Shown: positions 1 to 6,833 of the stretch, in pieces
Layout of the letters: each line of letters opens with the position of its first letter
How positions within the stretch are numbered: the stretch's first letter is position 1
Assembly (NCBI GenBank): GCA_002354135.1
Contig: DEKZ01000404.1
Span: 1-16,344, forward strand
Reading direction: 5' to 3'
Length of the DNA: 16,344 nucleotides
DNA from: Massilia sp. UBA2709
GTDB lineage: Bacteria; Pseudomonadota; Gammaproteobacteria; Burkholderiales; Burkholderiaceae_D
Notes under the pieces: generated by a model
What the model saw: only the letters and a program-made list of their open reading frames with translations
Told to the model about the DNA's origin: nothing
Databases searched by the model: none
Position numbers and translations under genes: made by a program

Positions 1-211
1 GGGCCGGGGGGGGGGCGCGGGGTTGGGTCGGCCCGCCCGCGACCGGCGGGGCCGGGGTCAGCGGATCGGGAGTCGTGGTCCCCGGCGGCGCATTGCCGCT
101 GGGGGGCGCGCTCGGGGCCGGGCTGTCGCTGCCACCGCCACCGCAGGCAGCCAGGGCCAGGGCGGTAACGCATGCCGCCAGTATTGTCCGCGCGCGAAGC
201 ATTTCGCTCAT
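1..211 (-). CDS. Proline-rich putative lipoprotein, N-terminal fragment
   Basis: Only the first 70 codons lie in the window; the gene continues past the left edge. The ATG at 211 is preceded by AGGAGT (216-221 on the complement), a good ribosome binding site at normal spacing; a second ATG at 202 is possible. The start encodes a signal peptide (MSEMLRARTILAACVTALAL) ending in a lipobox L-A-A-C, with Gly runs after the Cys, so the product is probably lipidated and exported. After the Cys it is a low-complexity Pro/Ala/Gly/Thr linker. The mature domain is out of view, so no function can be given. A run of nine G at 6-14 could hide a sequencing or assembly error, so the frame at the very edge is uncertain. 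A TAGAAT -10-like hexamer lies at 249-254 on the same strand. Confidence 0.7.
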   Translation of the reverse strand, partial: MSEMLRARTILAACVTALALAACGGGGSDSPAPSAPPSGNAPPGTTTPDPLTPAPPVAGGPTQPRAPPPA

Positions 212-314
212 CCGTAACTCCTGATATGAATCAAATCCGTGGATGCACATTCTAGGGCAAATCCTAAACGCATGACTCCCGGCGCCGTGCGCGACCGTAC
301 CGCTCTTGCCACGG

Positions 315-320
315 TAGAAT
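315..320 (+). promoter_or_regulatory. Candidate -10 box for pssA
   Basis: TAGAAT lies 30 bases before the pssA start and is followed by a GC-rich stretch. No good -35 hexamer is seen at 16-18 bp upstream. If used, the leader would be only about 25 nt. The same TAGAATACG string precedes the 5S rRNA gene at 11423. Confidence 0.35.
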
Positions 321-350
321 ACGGCCATCTTTCCCACGTCCGGACACCAA

Positions 351-1145
351 TTGAACCAGCCCCGACCCAAGCGCCTGGCGCGCGCCAAGTTTGCCCTGCC
401 CAGTTTCGTTACCCTGCTGTCGATCGCCTGCGGTTTCGGCAGTATCGTCATCTCGGTCGACAACGCCCAGGTCGGCGCGCCGGGCGACTTCCGGCTGGCC
501 GCCATCCTGCTGGTGCTAGCCGGCGTGTTCGATGCGCTCGACGGGTTCGTTGCCCGCGCCACCAACACCCAGTCCAGCTTCGGCGTCCAGCTCGATTCGA
601 TCGCCGACGTCATGAACTTCGGCTGCGCGCCCGGCCTGCTGCTCTACTGCTACGGCTTCGCCCAGCTGGGCGCGGCGCACCCAACCATCGTGCGCATGGG
701 CGGCCTGGCCTGCTTCATCTTCGTTGCCTGCGGCGCGCTGCGCCTGGCGCGCTTCAACGTTTCGGTCGGCAAGACCGATCCGCGCTACTTCGTCGGCATG
801 CCGATCACGGCGGGCGCGGCCTGCGTCGCCTCGGTCGTCGTCGCCTGGCCGGAACCGGTCGTCAACAACGCCCAGGCCTTTGCCGTGATGGCGCTGATGG
901 TTGCCATCGGCACGCTGATGGTATCGACCGTAAGGTTTCCTAGCAGCAAGCAAAAGTTGACCAAAGGAATGTACATCGTCCTGGCCGTGGCGGTCCTGTT
1001 GCTGATCATATTGCAGACACGCTTTTTCGTGCTCTTCTTCCTGCTCTACATCTGCGCCACCCTGCTGCTGAACATTGCCTGGCAGAGCGGCTGGCGCGGC
1101 GTTGCGCCGCCCAAGGTCTACGACGAGGACGAGTCGACCGTCTAG
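351..1145 (+). CDS. pssA: CDP-diacylglycerol--serine O-phosphatidyltransferase
   Basis: Makes phosphatidylserine from CDP-diacylglycerol and serine in the inner membrane, the first committed step to phosphatidylethanolamine. The 264-aa product has the complete CDP-alcohol phosphatidyltransferase motif: D61, D64-G65, A68-R69, G78, D82 and D86, between hydrophobic segments, and further membrane helices near residues 100-140, 150-170 and 195-240. Length and layout fit the short, multi-spanning bacterial PssA type. The start is a TTG: an in-frame TAG at 315-317 limits the upstream extension, no ATG lies between, and the conserved region begins near residue 14, so TTG at 351 is the best choice although no clear ribosome binding site precedes it. 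A perfect 7-bp inverted repeat (1136-1142 and 1146-1152) has the TAG stop codon as its loop. The gene is alone, convergent with the CsoR-like gene. Confidence 0.93.
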   Translation: MNQPRPKRLARAKFALPSFVTLLSIACGFGSIVISVDNAQVGAPGDFRLAAILLVLAGVFDALDGFVARATNTQSSFGVQLDSIADVMNFGCAPGLLLYCYGFAQLGAAHPTIVRMGGLACFIFVACGALRLARFNVSVGKTDPRYFVGMPITAGAACVASVVVAWPEPVVNNAQAFAVMALMVAIGTLMVSTVRFPSSKQKLTKGMYIVLAVAVLLLIILQTRFFVLFFLLYICATLLLNIAWQSGWRGVAPPKVYDEDESTV

Positions 1146-1164
1146 GACGGTCAGGAAAAGGCGC

Positions 1165-1473
1165 TCAGGCGAACTTGTCGAGTAGCGCCGCCAGCCGCGC
1201 CGCCGTGGCGCGGGCATCGTCGAGATTGTCGGCCTGCTCGCTATGGGTGACGACCGTTGCCGTGAGCAACTGGACGAAGGAGCGGTCGAGCGCCTTGCGC
1301 GCCGCCGCCATCTGCTGGGCGACCGCCTCGCAATCCGAGGGCTCGGCCGCCAGCGCGATCAGTTTCTGCACCCCGCGCAACTGGCCCTCGATGCGGGCCA
1401 GGCGATTGAGCAAATCCTTTTTCTGCTGCGCCGTCAGCGCGCGTCCCTCGACGATCTTGACGCTCTCCGCCAT
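1165..1473 (-). CDS. CsoR/FrmR/RcnR-family transcriptional repressor, atypical ligands
   Basis: A 102-aa, mostly helical protein with the DUF156 core: L-N-R-L-A-R-I-E-G-Q-L-R-G-V near residues 22-35, then the helix holding D47-C48-E49 and Q-Q-M-A-A-A-R-K-A-L-D. The family forms tetramers that release DNA on binding Cu(I), Ni/Co, formaldehyde or persulfide. C48 is the conserved first Cys. Counting from it, the position of the usual second ligand (CsoR His61, FrmR/RcnR His60) is T73 and that of CsoR Cys65/RcnR His64 is H77. C48 is the only Cys and H77 the only His, so a classical Cu(I) site (Cys-His-Cys) is absent. Its ATG lies 7 bases past the stop of the YdhF-like reductase, so the two form an operon, and an aldehyde or other electrophile is a possible signal (inference). 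Confidence 0.85.
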   Translation of the reverse strand: MAESVKIVEGRALTAQQKKDLLNRLARIEGQLRGVQKLIALAAEPSDCEAVAQQMAAARKALDRSFVQLLTATVVTHSEQADNLDDARATAARLAALLDKFA

Positions 1474-1480
1474 GGCGACC

Positions 1481-2398
1481 TCAGGCCACTTCGTGTCCGC
1501 GCGCCGCGCGCAGGATTGCGAACCAGTCGGCGCGATCGAGCGTGAAGCCGGTCGCGGCGACTGCGGCGGCCACCGATTCGATGCGTCCGCTGCCGGTCAG
1601 CGGTAACGGGCGGCTCGGCAGCGCCATGATCCAGGCGAACACCATGCTGGCGAACGACTGGCCAAGGCGGTCGGCCACTTCCTGGATGGTGGCGCGCAAG
1701 TTGACGATGCGCGGGTCGTTCGAGGTGAACAGGCGCCCGCCGCCGAGTGGCGACCAGATCATCGGCGCCACGCCCAGGTCCTGCAGGCCGTCGAAGGTCT
1801 CGTCGAACATCGGCGCTGTGTGCAGCGGCGAGAACTCGACCTGGTTCGTCGCCAGCGGCACGCGCCGGTTCAGCGCCTCGAACTGGTGGCGGGTGAAGTT
1901 CGACACGCCTACGTGGCGCACCTTGCCGTCGCGCTGCAGGCGGGTGAAGGCTTCGGCGACCTCGTCGAAATTCATCAGGGGATCGGGGCGGTGGATCAGC
2001 AGCAGGTCGAGGTGGCCGGCGCCAAGCTGGCGCAGCGATTGCTCGGCGGAGGCGACGATGTGCTCGAAACTGGTGTCGTAGTGCTGGATCGTGTGGGCGG
2101 GGCGGCCTGGCGACACCAGCTTGATGCCGCACTTGCTGACGATCTCGATCCGGTCGCGCAGCGAGGGCTGTGCGCGCAGGGCTTCGCCGAACAGGGTCTC
2201 GACGCCGTAGTCGCCGTAAATGTCGGCGTGGTCGAAACTGGTCACGCCCAGCGCGATGCATTCCTCGATGAAGGCGACGCGCGATTGCACCGGCATGTTC
2301 CATTCGCCCATGCGCCACATGCCGGCAACGATGCGCGACAGTTCGAGGCCATCCTTGCGGGTGGCGATGCGGGGGCAGGTGAGGGAAGGCTGGGACAT
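1481..2398 (-). CDS. ydhF: YdhF-type aldo/keto reductase
   Basis: NAD(P)H-dependent reductase of the aldo/keto reductase superfamily, cytoplasmic; natural substrate unknown. The 305-aa product resembles E. coli YdhF throughout, from memory of that sequence: W-R-M-G-E-W-N-M near residue 27, F-D-H-A-D-I-Y-G-D-Y with catalytic Asp and Tyr, V-S-K-C-G-I-K with catalytic Lys, L-L-L-I-H-R-P-D-P-L with catalytic His, G-V-S-N-F, and the NADP-binding end P-L-T-G-S-G-R-I-E. The reading frame stays open up to 2521, but those 41 extra codons lie in the palindromic repeat and are not family-like, so the ATG at 2398 (MSQPSLTCP) is chosen. It is followed at once by the CsoR-like gene. A TATAAT sits about 34 bases upstream of the start. 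Confidence 0.9.
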   Translation of the reverse strand: MSQPSLTCPRIATRKDGLELSRIVAGMWRMGEWNMPVQSRVAFIEECIALGVTSFDHADIYGDYGVETLFGEALRAQPSLRDRIEIVSKCGIKLVSPGRPAHTIQHYDTSFEHIVASAEQSLRQLGAGHLDLLLIHRPDPLMNFDEVAEAFTRLQRDGKVRHVGVSNFTRHQFEALNRRVPLATNQVEFSPLHTAPMFDETFDGLQDLGVAPMIWSPLGGGRLFTSNDPRIVNLRATIQEVADRLGQSFASMVFAWIMALPSRPLPLTGSGRIESVAAAVAATGFTLDRADWFAILRAARGHEVA

Positions 2399-2431
2399 CG
2401 GAGGGCTTTCTTGCTTATACGGTAACGAGGC

Positions 2432-2437
2432 ATTATA
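2432..2437 (-). promoter_or_regulatory. Candidate -10 box for the ydhF/csoR-like operon
   Basis: On the minus strand a perfect TATAAT occurs here, giving a predicted leader of roughly 27 nt before the ATG at 2398. The -35 region falls at the edge of the palindromic repeat and shows no consensus hexamer, which would suit an activated or weak promoter. Confidence 0.4.
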
Positions 2438-2462
2438 GCCACGACATGCAGGTCGCGCCGGA

Positions 2463-2632
2463 CCGTAGGGTGGGCAGCTGCACCCGGCCGTGTGGATACC
2501 GGCAACCTTGGCGCCGCCCACGCGTTCAAGCGGCAGGAAATATGCCGCGACGTGTCGAAGGATGGTTGAACGCGTGGGCGGCGCAAACGCCAGCGCTACG
2601 CAGGCACCCGGGTGGAGCCGTCCACCCTACGG
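2463..2632. repeat. 170-bp palindromic intergenic element
   Basis: The ends are a perfect 11-bp inverted repeat (CCGTAGGGTGG at 2463-2473, CCACCCTACGG at 2622-2632). Inside is a perfect 19-bp inverted repeat (2511-2529 with 2566-2584, sequence GCGCCGCCCACGCGTTCAA). The centre carries two more small hairpins: GCGGCA/TGCCGC (2530-2535, 2543-2548) and CGAC/GTCG (2548-2557). It could fold as a branched cruciform or RNA. It holds no convincing gene. The TAGGGTGG end recurs at 16031. No clear target-site duplication is visible. REP-like or miniature mobile element is the best guess. Confidence 0.75.
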
Positions 2633-2650
2633 GCAGCGAAGCCGCTGCGA

Positions 2651-2687
2651 AAAACAAAACGCCCGCCGGGCGAACCGGGCGGGCGTT
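2651..2687 (-). terminator. Rho-independent terminator of dacC
   Basis: A 10-bp perfect GC-rich stem (AACGCCCGCC at 2658-2667, GGCGGGCGTT at 2678-2687) with a 10-nt loop. Read on the minus strand it is followed by TTTTGTTTTT. It lies 33 bases after the dacC stop codon. Confidence 0.85.
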
Positions 2688-2719
2688 GCGGGAATCAACT
2701 AGGCAAGCAAACTAAGCGC

Positions 2720-3865
2720 TTACTTCATCCAGAGACGCATCGAGTCCCAGGCACGGCCGAAGATCGAGGCTTCCGACACTTCTTCCAGCGCCACGACCGG
2801 CAGCACCAGCAGCGGCTTGCCGTCGACCATCATCTTCAGGGTGCCGACGCGGCCGTTCTTCGGCAGCGGGGCGACCAGCGGGTCCTTGCGCTCGAGCACA
2901 GGCTTGAGCTTGCCGGCCACGCCTTTCGGCACCGTCACCAGGACGTCGTTGGTGAAGCCGATCTTCACGTTCGACTGCGAACCCTTCCACACTTCCGGGG
3001 TCGCCACGGCCTGGCCCTTCGAATACAGCTTGACCGTGTCGAAGTTCTGGAAGCCCCAGTTCAGGAGCTTCTGGCTTTCCTGGGTGCGCGCGCCATCCGA
3101 GCTGGCGCCGGACAGCACCGAGATCAGGCGGCGCTCGCCGCTGTTGCCGTTCGGGCGGCGGGCGGAGGCGATCATGCTGTAGCCCGAGGCGTCGGTGTGG
3201 CCGGTCTTCATGCCATCGACCGTCGGGTCCAGCCACAGCAGGCGGTTGCGGTTCTGCTGGGTGATCTTGTTGTAGGTGAACTGCTTGACCGAGTCGATCT
3301 TGTAGAACTCGGGGAAGTCGCGAATCACGTGGGTGGCCAGGCTGGCCAGGTCCTGCGCGGTCGAGTAGTTGTCCGGGCTCGGCAGGCCGTGCGGGTTGGC
3401 GAACTTCGTGTTCTTCAGGCCCATGCGCTGGGCTTCGCGGTTCATCAGGGTGACGAAGGTGCCTTCGTCGCCGGCAACCGCTTCGGCCAGCGCGACAGCA
3501 GCGTCGTTACCGGACTGCACCATCAGGCCGTGCAGCAGGTCGCTGATGCTGACCGGGGTGGCCGGATCGATGAACATCTTCGAGCTGCTCGAATCGACTT
3601 TCCAGGCGCGGGTCGAGACGTTGACCATCTGGTTCAGGGTCAGCTTCTTGTCGCGGATCGCCTGGAAGGTGACGTAGGCCGTCATGATCTTGGTCAGCGA
3701 TGCCGGCTCGATACGCAGGTTCGGGTCCTGGGCCGCGATGACCTGGCCGCTGGTGGCGTCAAGCAACAGCCACGATTTCGCCGCGATCTGGGGCGCGGGT
3801 ACGGTTTGCGCACTGGCCGATACCATCAGCAGGCTGGCGGCCACGGCCGCAATCAGTTTTTTCAT
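2720..3865 (-). CDS. dacC: D-alanyl-D-alanine carboxypeptidase (PBP5/6 family)
   Basis: Periplasmic low-molecular-weight penicillin-binding protein that removes the last D-Ala of peptidoglycan pentapeptides. The 381-aa product begins with a Sec signal peptide (MKKLIAAVAASLLMVSASAQ). It has all three active-site motifs: S56-L-T-K59 with the nucleophile Ser56, S118-G-N120 and K220-T-G222, plus the P-H-G-L-P-S-P-D-N-Y segment of PBP5. The C-terminal beta-rich domain and a Trp/Met/Lys amphipathic tail (R-A-W-D-S-M-R-L-W-M-K) fit the family's inner-membrane anchor. Length matches the usual 380-400 aa. No strong ribosome binding site precedes the ATG. It has its own TATAAT promoter box and its own terminator, so it is probably transcribed separately from the genes upstream. 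The symbol could equally be dacA. Confidence 0.93.
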   Translation of the reverse strand: MKKLIAAVAASLLMVSASAQTVPAPQIAAKSWLLLDATSGQVIAAQDPNLRIEPASLTKIMTAYVTFQAIRDKKLTLNQMVNVSTRAWKVDSSSSKMFIDPATPVSISDLLHGLMVQSGNDAAVALAEAVAGDEGTFVTLMNREAQRMGLKNTKFANPHGLPSPDNYSTAQDLASLATHVIRDFPEFYKIDSVKQFTYNKITQQNRNRLLWLDPTVDGMKTGHTDASGYSMIASARRPNGNSGERRLISVLSGASSDGARTQESQKLLNWGFQNFDTVKLYSKGQAVATPEVWKGSQSNVKIGFTNDVLVTVPKGVAGKLKPVLERKDPLVAPLPKNGRVGTLKMMVDGKPLLVLPVVALEEVSEASIFGRAWDSMRLWMK

Positions 3866-3903
3866 GGGAGCTAAAGTCTAAGTCAGTGAGGTGGTGAAGC
3901 GCA

Positions 3904-3927
3904 GGCAATGCCTGTCAAGACATTGCC
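3904..3927 (-). promoter_or_regulatory. Inverted repeat in the dacC leader
   Basis: GGCAATG (3904-3910) and CATTGCC (3921-3927) form a 7-bp stem with a 10-nt loop in the predicted 5' untranslated region. An overlapping perfect palindrome CAGGCA-A-TGCCTG (3902-3914) shares one arm. It could be an RNA hairpin or a regulator site; no known motif is recognised. Confidence 0.35.
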
Positions 3928-3948
3928 CGGAGAAAAAAGAAGAGCCTA

Positions 3949-3954
3949 ATTATA
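3949..3954 (-). promoter_or_regulatory. Candidate -10 box for dacC
   Basis: A perfect TATAAT on the minus strand, 84 bases before the dacC ATG. A TTGACG lies upstream on the same strand but only 12 bp away, too close for a standard sigma70 promoter. The predicted leader is about 75 nt. Confidence 0.45.
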
Positions 3955-4004
3955 GGCCAGTGCCGCCGTCAACAGTACAGTCTTCATGCAGCCTTAATAC
4001 AAGC

Positions 4005-4634
4005 TTAATTGTCGCGGCGCCACAGTTGGATGACCAGGTTCTTGATCGGATTGAGGCGGCGGTGGAAGAAGTGGTCGGCGCCGGGGATCACGATCACCGG
4101 GATTTCCAGGGGCCGCGCCCAGTCGAACACCATTTGCAGCGTGATGGTGTCGTCCTGTTCGCCATGGATCAGGATGGTGTCTTCGGGCACCGCCGGCATT
4201 GGCCACTTGCCGGCGGCGGTGCCGACCAGCACCATGCGCTCGACCGACTTGCCCTCGGCCGCCAGGCGCGCCTGCAGCTGCGCCTGCACGAAGGTGCCGA
4301 ACGAGAAACCCGACAGCGCGACCGGCAGGCCCGGGTACTGTTCCTGCATGTGCTCCAGCATGACCTGCATGTCGTCGACTTCGCCATGGCCGCGGTCGTG
4401 TTCGCCCTCGGACTCGCCGACGCCGCGGAAGTTGAAGCGCGCGGTCGCATAGCCGAGCGTGACGAAAGTGCGCGCCAGCGTCTGCGTGACCTTGTTTTCC
4501 ATCGTGCCGCCGTAGAGCGGATGCGGGTGGGCCACCAGCGCGATGCCGCGCGGCGCCTCTTCCGGCAGGTCGAGCAGGCATTCCATCTTGCCGGCGTGGC
4601 CGGTCAAATAAAACTTCTTCGAAAACTTGTTCAT
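4005..4634 (-). CDS. Alpha/beta hydrolase
   Basis: A 209-aa cytoplasmic alpha/beta hydrolase of a small, widespread proteobacterial group; substrate unknown. Family marks seen: A-H-P-H-P-L-Y-G-G-T-M-E-N-K-V near residues 35-49 (oxyanion-hole region), F-N-F-R-G-V-G-E-S-E-G at 68-77, the nucleophile elbow G109-F-S111-F-G113, G-E-Q-D-D at 158-162 holding the probable acid, and A-D-H188-F-F with the catalytic His. No signal peptide. The gene starts 16 bases after the ferredoxin stop codon and ends about 140 bases before the dacC start, so it is the last gene of the unit led by the ferredoxin and perhaps of the longer lipid-transport run. Esterase, thioesterase or dienelactone-hydrolase-like activity are all possible. 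Confidence 0.85.
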   Translation of the reverse strand: MNKFSKKFYLTGHAGKMECLLDLPEEAPRGIALVAHPHPLYGGTMENKVTQTLARTFVTLGYATARFNFRGVGESEGEHDRGHGEVDDMQVMLEHMQEQYPGLPVALSGFSFGTFVQAQLQARLAAEGKSVERMVLVGTAAGKWPMPAVPEDTILIHGEQDDTITLQMVFDWARPLEIPVIVIPGADHFFHRRLNPIKNLVIQLWRRDN

Positions 4635-4650
4635 GTAAATAAAGCCGGGA

Positions 4651-4977
4651 TCAGATCTTCAGTCGCTCGACGACCTTGCCGCCGAGGATATGGGTGTCGA
4701 TGATGTCGTCGATGTCGGCGGTGTCGACATAGGTGTACCAGGTGCCCTGCGGGTAGATCACCACCACCGGGCCTTCCTCGCAGCGCTCCAGGCAGCCGGC
4801 CTGGTTGATGCGGACCTTGCCCGGCTGGTTCAGGCCGAGCTGCTTGATGCGCTTCTTGGCATGCTTCTGCGCGACCTCGGCGCCGGCCTTGCCGCAGCTC
4901 TGGCGGCAATTCTCGCCCTCGCGCACGTTCATGCAGAAGAAGACGTGGTGTTCGTAGAAGGGTTTATCGTCGTTCAT
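4651..4977 (-). CDS. Thioredoxin-like [2Fe-2S] ferredoxin
   Basis: A 108-aa protein of the thioredoxin-fold (2Fe-2S) ferredoxin family. It shows Y-E-H-H-V-F-F-C-M-N, then C-R-Q-S-C-G, and A-G-C-L-E-R-C-E-E-G-P-V-V-V-I-Y-P; five Cys are available for the four cluster ligands. The end Y-P-Q-G-T-W-Y and the D-I-D-D-I-I-D-T-H-I segment are typical of this family, related to the NuoE C-terminal domain. It should carry one electron in the cytoplasm; no partner is visible. Starts: the frame extends to a TTG at 4992, but the ATG at 4977 has GAG about ten bases upstream and leaves a family-like N-terminus. It is 51 bases after vanZ and 16 before the hydrolase gene, so likely co-transcribed with the latter. 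Confidence 0.88.
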   Translation of the reverse strand: MNDDKPFYEHHVFFCMNVREGENCRQSCGKAGAEVAQKHAKKRIKQLGLNQPGKVRINQAGCLERCEEGPVVVIYPQGTWYTYVDTADIDDIIDTHILGGKVVERLKI

Positions 4978-5028
4978 ATCGTTCTCGTCCAATGCAGGAT
5001 GGCCATGCGCAATGATACGCGCTATAGC

Positions 5029-6198
5029 TTAATGCCGTCCTTCATGCCGATTCAGCTTGTGCGAGGGCAGCAGCAGGAACCAGAGCGCGAAGAACGGCCA
5101 GCTCATCGACAGGAACTGGGCCGCGCCATTGAAGTTCAGGAACTTGCCCTGCACCCAGCCCTGCAGCGTGGAAGTGAAATAGGGGTTGGCCGGAATCGTG
5201 TTCACCACGATCAGGCTCAGCACCAGCGTGACCACGGCCAGGCGGCGCTGGGCCAGTTGCGGCGCGAAGGCGAGCCCCGCCAGCATGATCAGGCCGATCA
5301 GGAAGCCGCCCTCGGCGCCGGGCGTGACCCAGACGAAGGCGTTGTCGGGCCGGAACAGCAGCGAACTGGCCAGGGTTTTCGTGAGCAGGGCCGCGCCCAG
5401 CATCAGGAGCACCAGGGTATAGCGCGGCGCGCCCCGGCGCAGCAGGCACAGCAGGGTCAGGGCCGCGCCGGTCATGCCGCAGGCGGTGATGATGGTCTCG
5501 GACAGCCAGTACTGCTCGACGCTCATCGCCGGACCCGGGCGCAGCATGGCGACCAGGTCGATGTCCTCCTCGAACAGGTTCGACAGCCAGCTTGACACCA
5601 TCGGCAGCACCTGGCCGTGGCCGAACAGGAAACTTTGCGGATAAATCTGGGCCAGCGGCCACATCGCGAGCAGCACCAGGCCCTGGCTCGCGTGCGGGGC
5701 GAACCAGCGCCGTCGCAAGCGGTTCAGGCGGCCCTCCTGGAGCAGGCCGCGCGCCAGCAGCGGACCGATGCAGGCGCCGATGAAGGCGCCGGCCGAGTTG
5801 GTCAGCAGGTCGAGGTTCGAGGGCACGCGGCTCGGCAGGAAGTTCTGCACCGCCTCCATCGTGCCCGACACCAGGATGCCGAGGATGGTCGCCAGCAGCA
5901 CCGCCCAGATCCCGCGCACGAAGGGGTACAGGGCCAGCACCAGCAGTACGCCCAGGGGCACGTAGCCGACGATGTTGACCATCACGTCGAAGCCGGTCCA
6001 GTAGCGCTGCTTGACCAGGTTCAGGAAGGACAGCAGGGGCAGGCCGTTGCTGCGCCAGCCGGTGAACGGATACCAGCTGGCGTAGACGATCAGGAGCAGG
6101 TAGGCCAGCAGCGCGGCGCGCGCCACGGGCGAACCGCGGCGCGGGGTGGCTTCCGGCGCGTCATGGTCGGCTGGCCCGTTGACTTCCGGTCTGGTCAT
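5029..6198 (-). CDS. VanZ-family membrane protein
   Basis: A 389-aa inner-membrane protein with roughly ten hydrophobic segments. The N-terminal third is a VanZ domain: W-Y-P-F after the first helix (residue 42), D71...N75...P81-L-G, then E115-x2-Q118-x-F-L-P122-S-R124...D130...N134...G137. The C-terminal two thirds are further membrane helices of no recognised type. VanZ gives low-level teicoplanin resistance in enterococci, but VanZ homologues are widespread and mostly uncharacterised. Its ATG overlaps the stop codon of the auxiliary lipoprotein gene (ATGA), so it is translationally coupled to the MCE lipid transport operon. A role in that system, for example in the membrane or in lipid handling, is inferred from position only. 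Confidence 0.88.
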   Translation of the reverse strand: MTRPEVNGPADHDAPEATPRRGSPVARAALLAYLLLIVYASWYPFTGWRSNGLPLLSFLNLVKQRYWTGFDVMVNIVGYVPLGVLLVLALYPFVRGIWAVLLATILGILVSGTMEAVQNFLPSRVPSNLDLLTNSAGAFIGACIGPLLARGLLQEGRLNRLRRRWFAPHASQGLVLLAMWPLAQIYPQSFLFGHGQVLPMVSSWLSNLFEEDIDLVAMLRPGPAMSVEQYWLSETIITACGMTGAALTLLCLLRRGAPRYTLVLLMLGAALLTKTLASSLLFRPDNAFVWVTPGAEGGFLIGLIMLAGLAFAPQLAQRRLAVVTLVLSLIVVNTIPANPYFTSTLQGWVQGKFLNFNGAAQFLSMSWPFFALWFLLLPSHKLNRHEGRH

Positions 6199-6833
6199 CG
6201 TGCTCGCATATCGATGCCTGCCAGCCAGACGAGGATGTCGGCGGTGGCGCCGTCCAGGCTGGCGGCCAGCGCGCGCACGCCGCCGGCGGCATCCGCGCTC
6301 GGCGCCGGCGCGCTGCGGCTGAAGGTCTTCTGGTCGAGCAGGGCGTGGCCGCGGAACACGGAGGCGCGCAGCACCAGCTGGCCTTCGCTCTGGCTGGCGC
6401 TGGAGAACGCATGGGTGAACTCGTCGACCTCGATGCGCATGATCGGCACGCCGGTGGTGGTGTCGGTTGCCGACAGCACCTTCACGCCGGCCTGGGCCAG
6501 GCGCGCCTTGACGCGCTGGGTCACCAGCATCAGGGGATTGGCGCTCCAGCGGCTGTTGGCATAGGTGCGCGCCTGCAGCGGATCGGCGTAGTTCAGGCGG
6601 TACATCATGCGTTCGTTCTCGAGCGCCGGCGAACCCGTCGCGTCCATCACGACAATCGCTGCCAGCGGCGCCTGGGCAAGCTGGGCGACCGGTGCGCCGA
6701 GGGGACCGAAATCGAACTGGGTGTTGTTGGCGGCGGGCTTGCTGGTGCCGCAGCCGGCCAGGGGCAGGGCCAGCGTCAGGGCAAGGGCGGCGCCGAGGAG
6801 GCGGGACGAAATCATGGTGGTGGGGGTCCTCAT
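6195..6833 (-). CDS. ABC-type transport auxiliary lipoprotein (PqiC-like)
   Basis: A 212-aa lipoprotein with a signal peptide and lipobox L-A-G-C28, followed by a small alpha/beta domain of the ABC_trans_aux (PqiC/DUF330-like) type: Y-R-L-N-Y-A-D-P, Y-A-N-S-R-W-S-A-N-P, V-T-Q-R-V-K-A-R-L near residues 78-112, and R-I-E-V-D-E-F-T-H-A-F, L-V-L-R-A-S-V-F in the second half. Known relatives are outer-membrane lipoproteins that work with MCE proteins in moving lipids across the periplasm. It overlaps the MlaD-like gene by 4 bases (ATGA) and the vanZ start by 4 bases. An internal ATG at codon 7 could also start it, but the overlap favours the first. Confidence 0.87.
   Translation of the reverse strand: MRTPTTMISSRLLGAALALTLALPLAGCGTSKPAANNTQFDFGPLGAPVAQLAQAPLAAIVVMDATGSPALENERMMYRLNYADPLQARTYANSRWSANPLMLVTQRVKARLAQAGVKVLSATDTTTGVPIMRIEVDEFTHAFSSASQSEGQLVLRASVFRGHALLDQKTFSRSAPAPSADAAGGVRALAASLDGATADILVWLAGIDMRAR

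Noticed and set aside
2399..2521. 41-codon N-terminal extension of the YdhF-like reductase
   Set aside because: It runs through the palindromic repeat and past the TATAAT box and adds no family-like sequence; the ATG at 2398 gives the normal length.
2612..3874. 420-aa plus-strand open frame opposite dacC
   Set aside because: Composition is shadow-like, and the minus strand encodes a full PBP5-type protein with all three active-site motifs.
3913..3918. TTGACA on the minus strand before dacC as a -35 box
   Set aside because: No -10-like hexamer lies 15-19 bp downstream; the TATAAT at 3949-3954 is the better signal.
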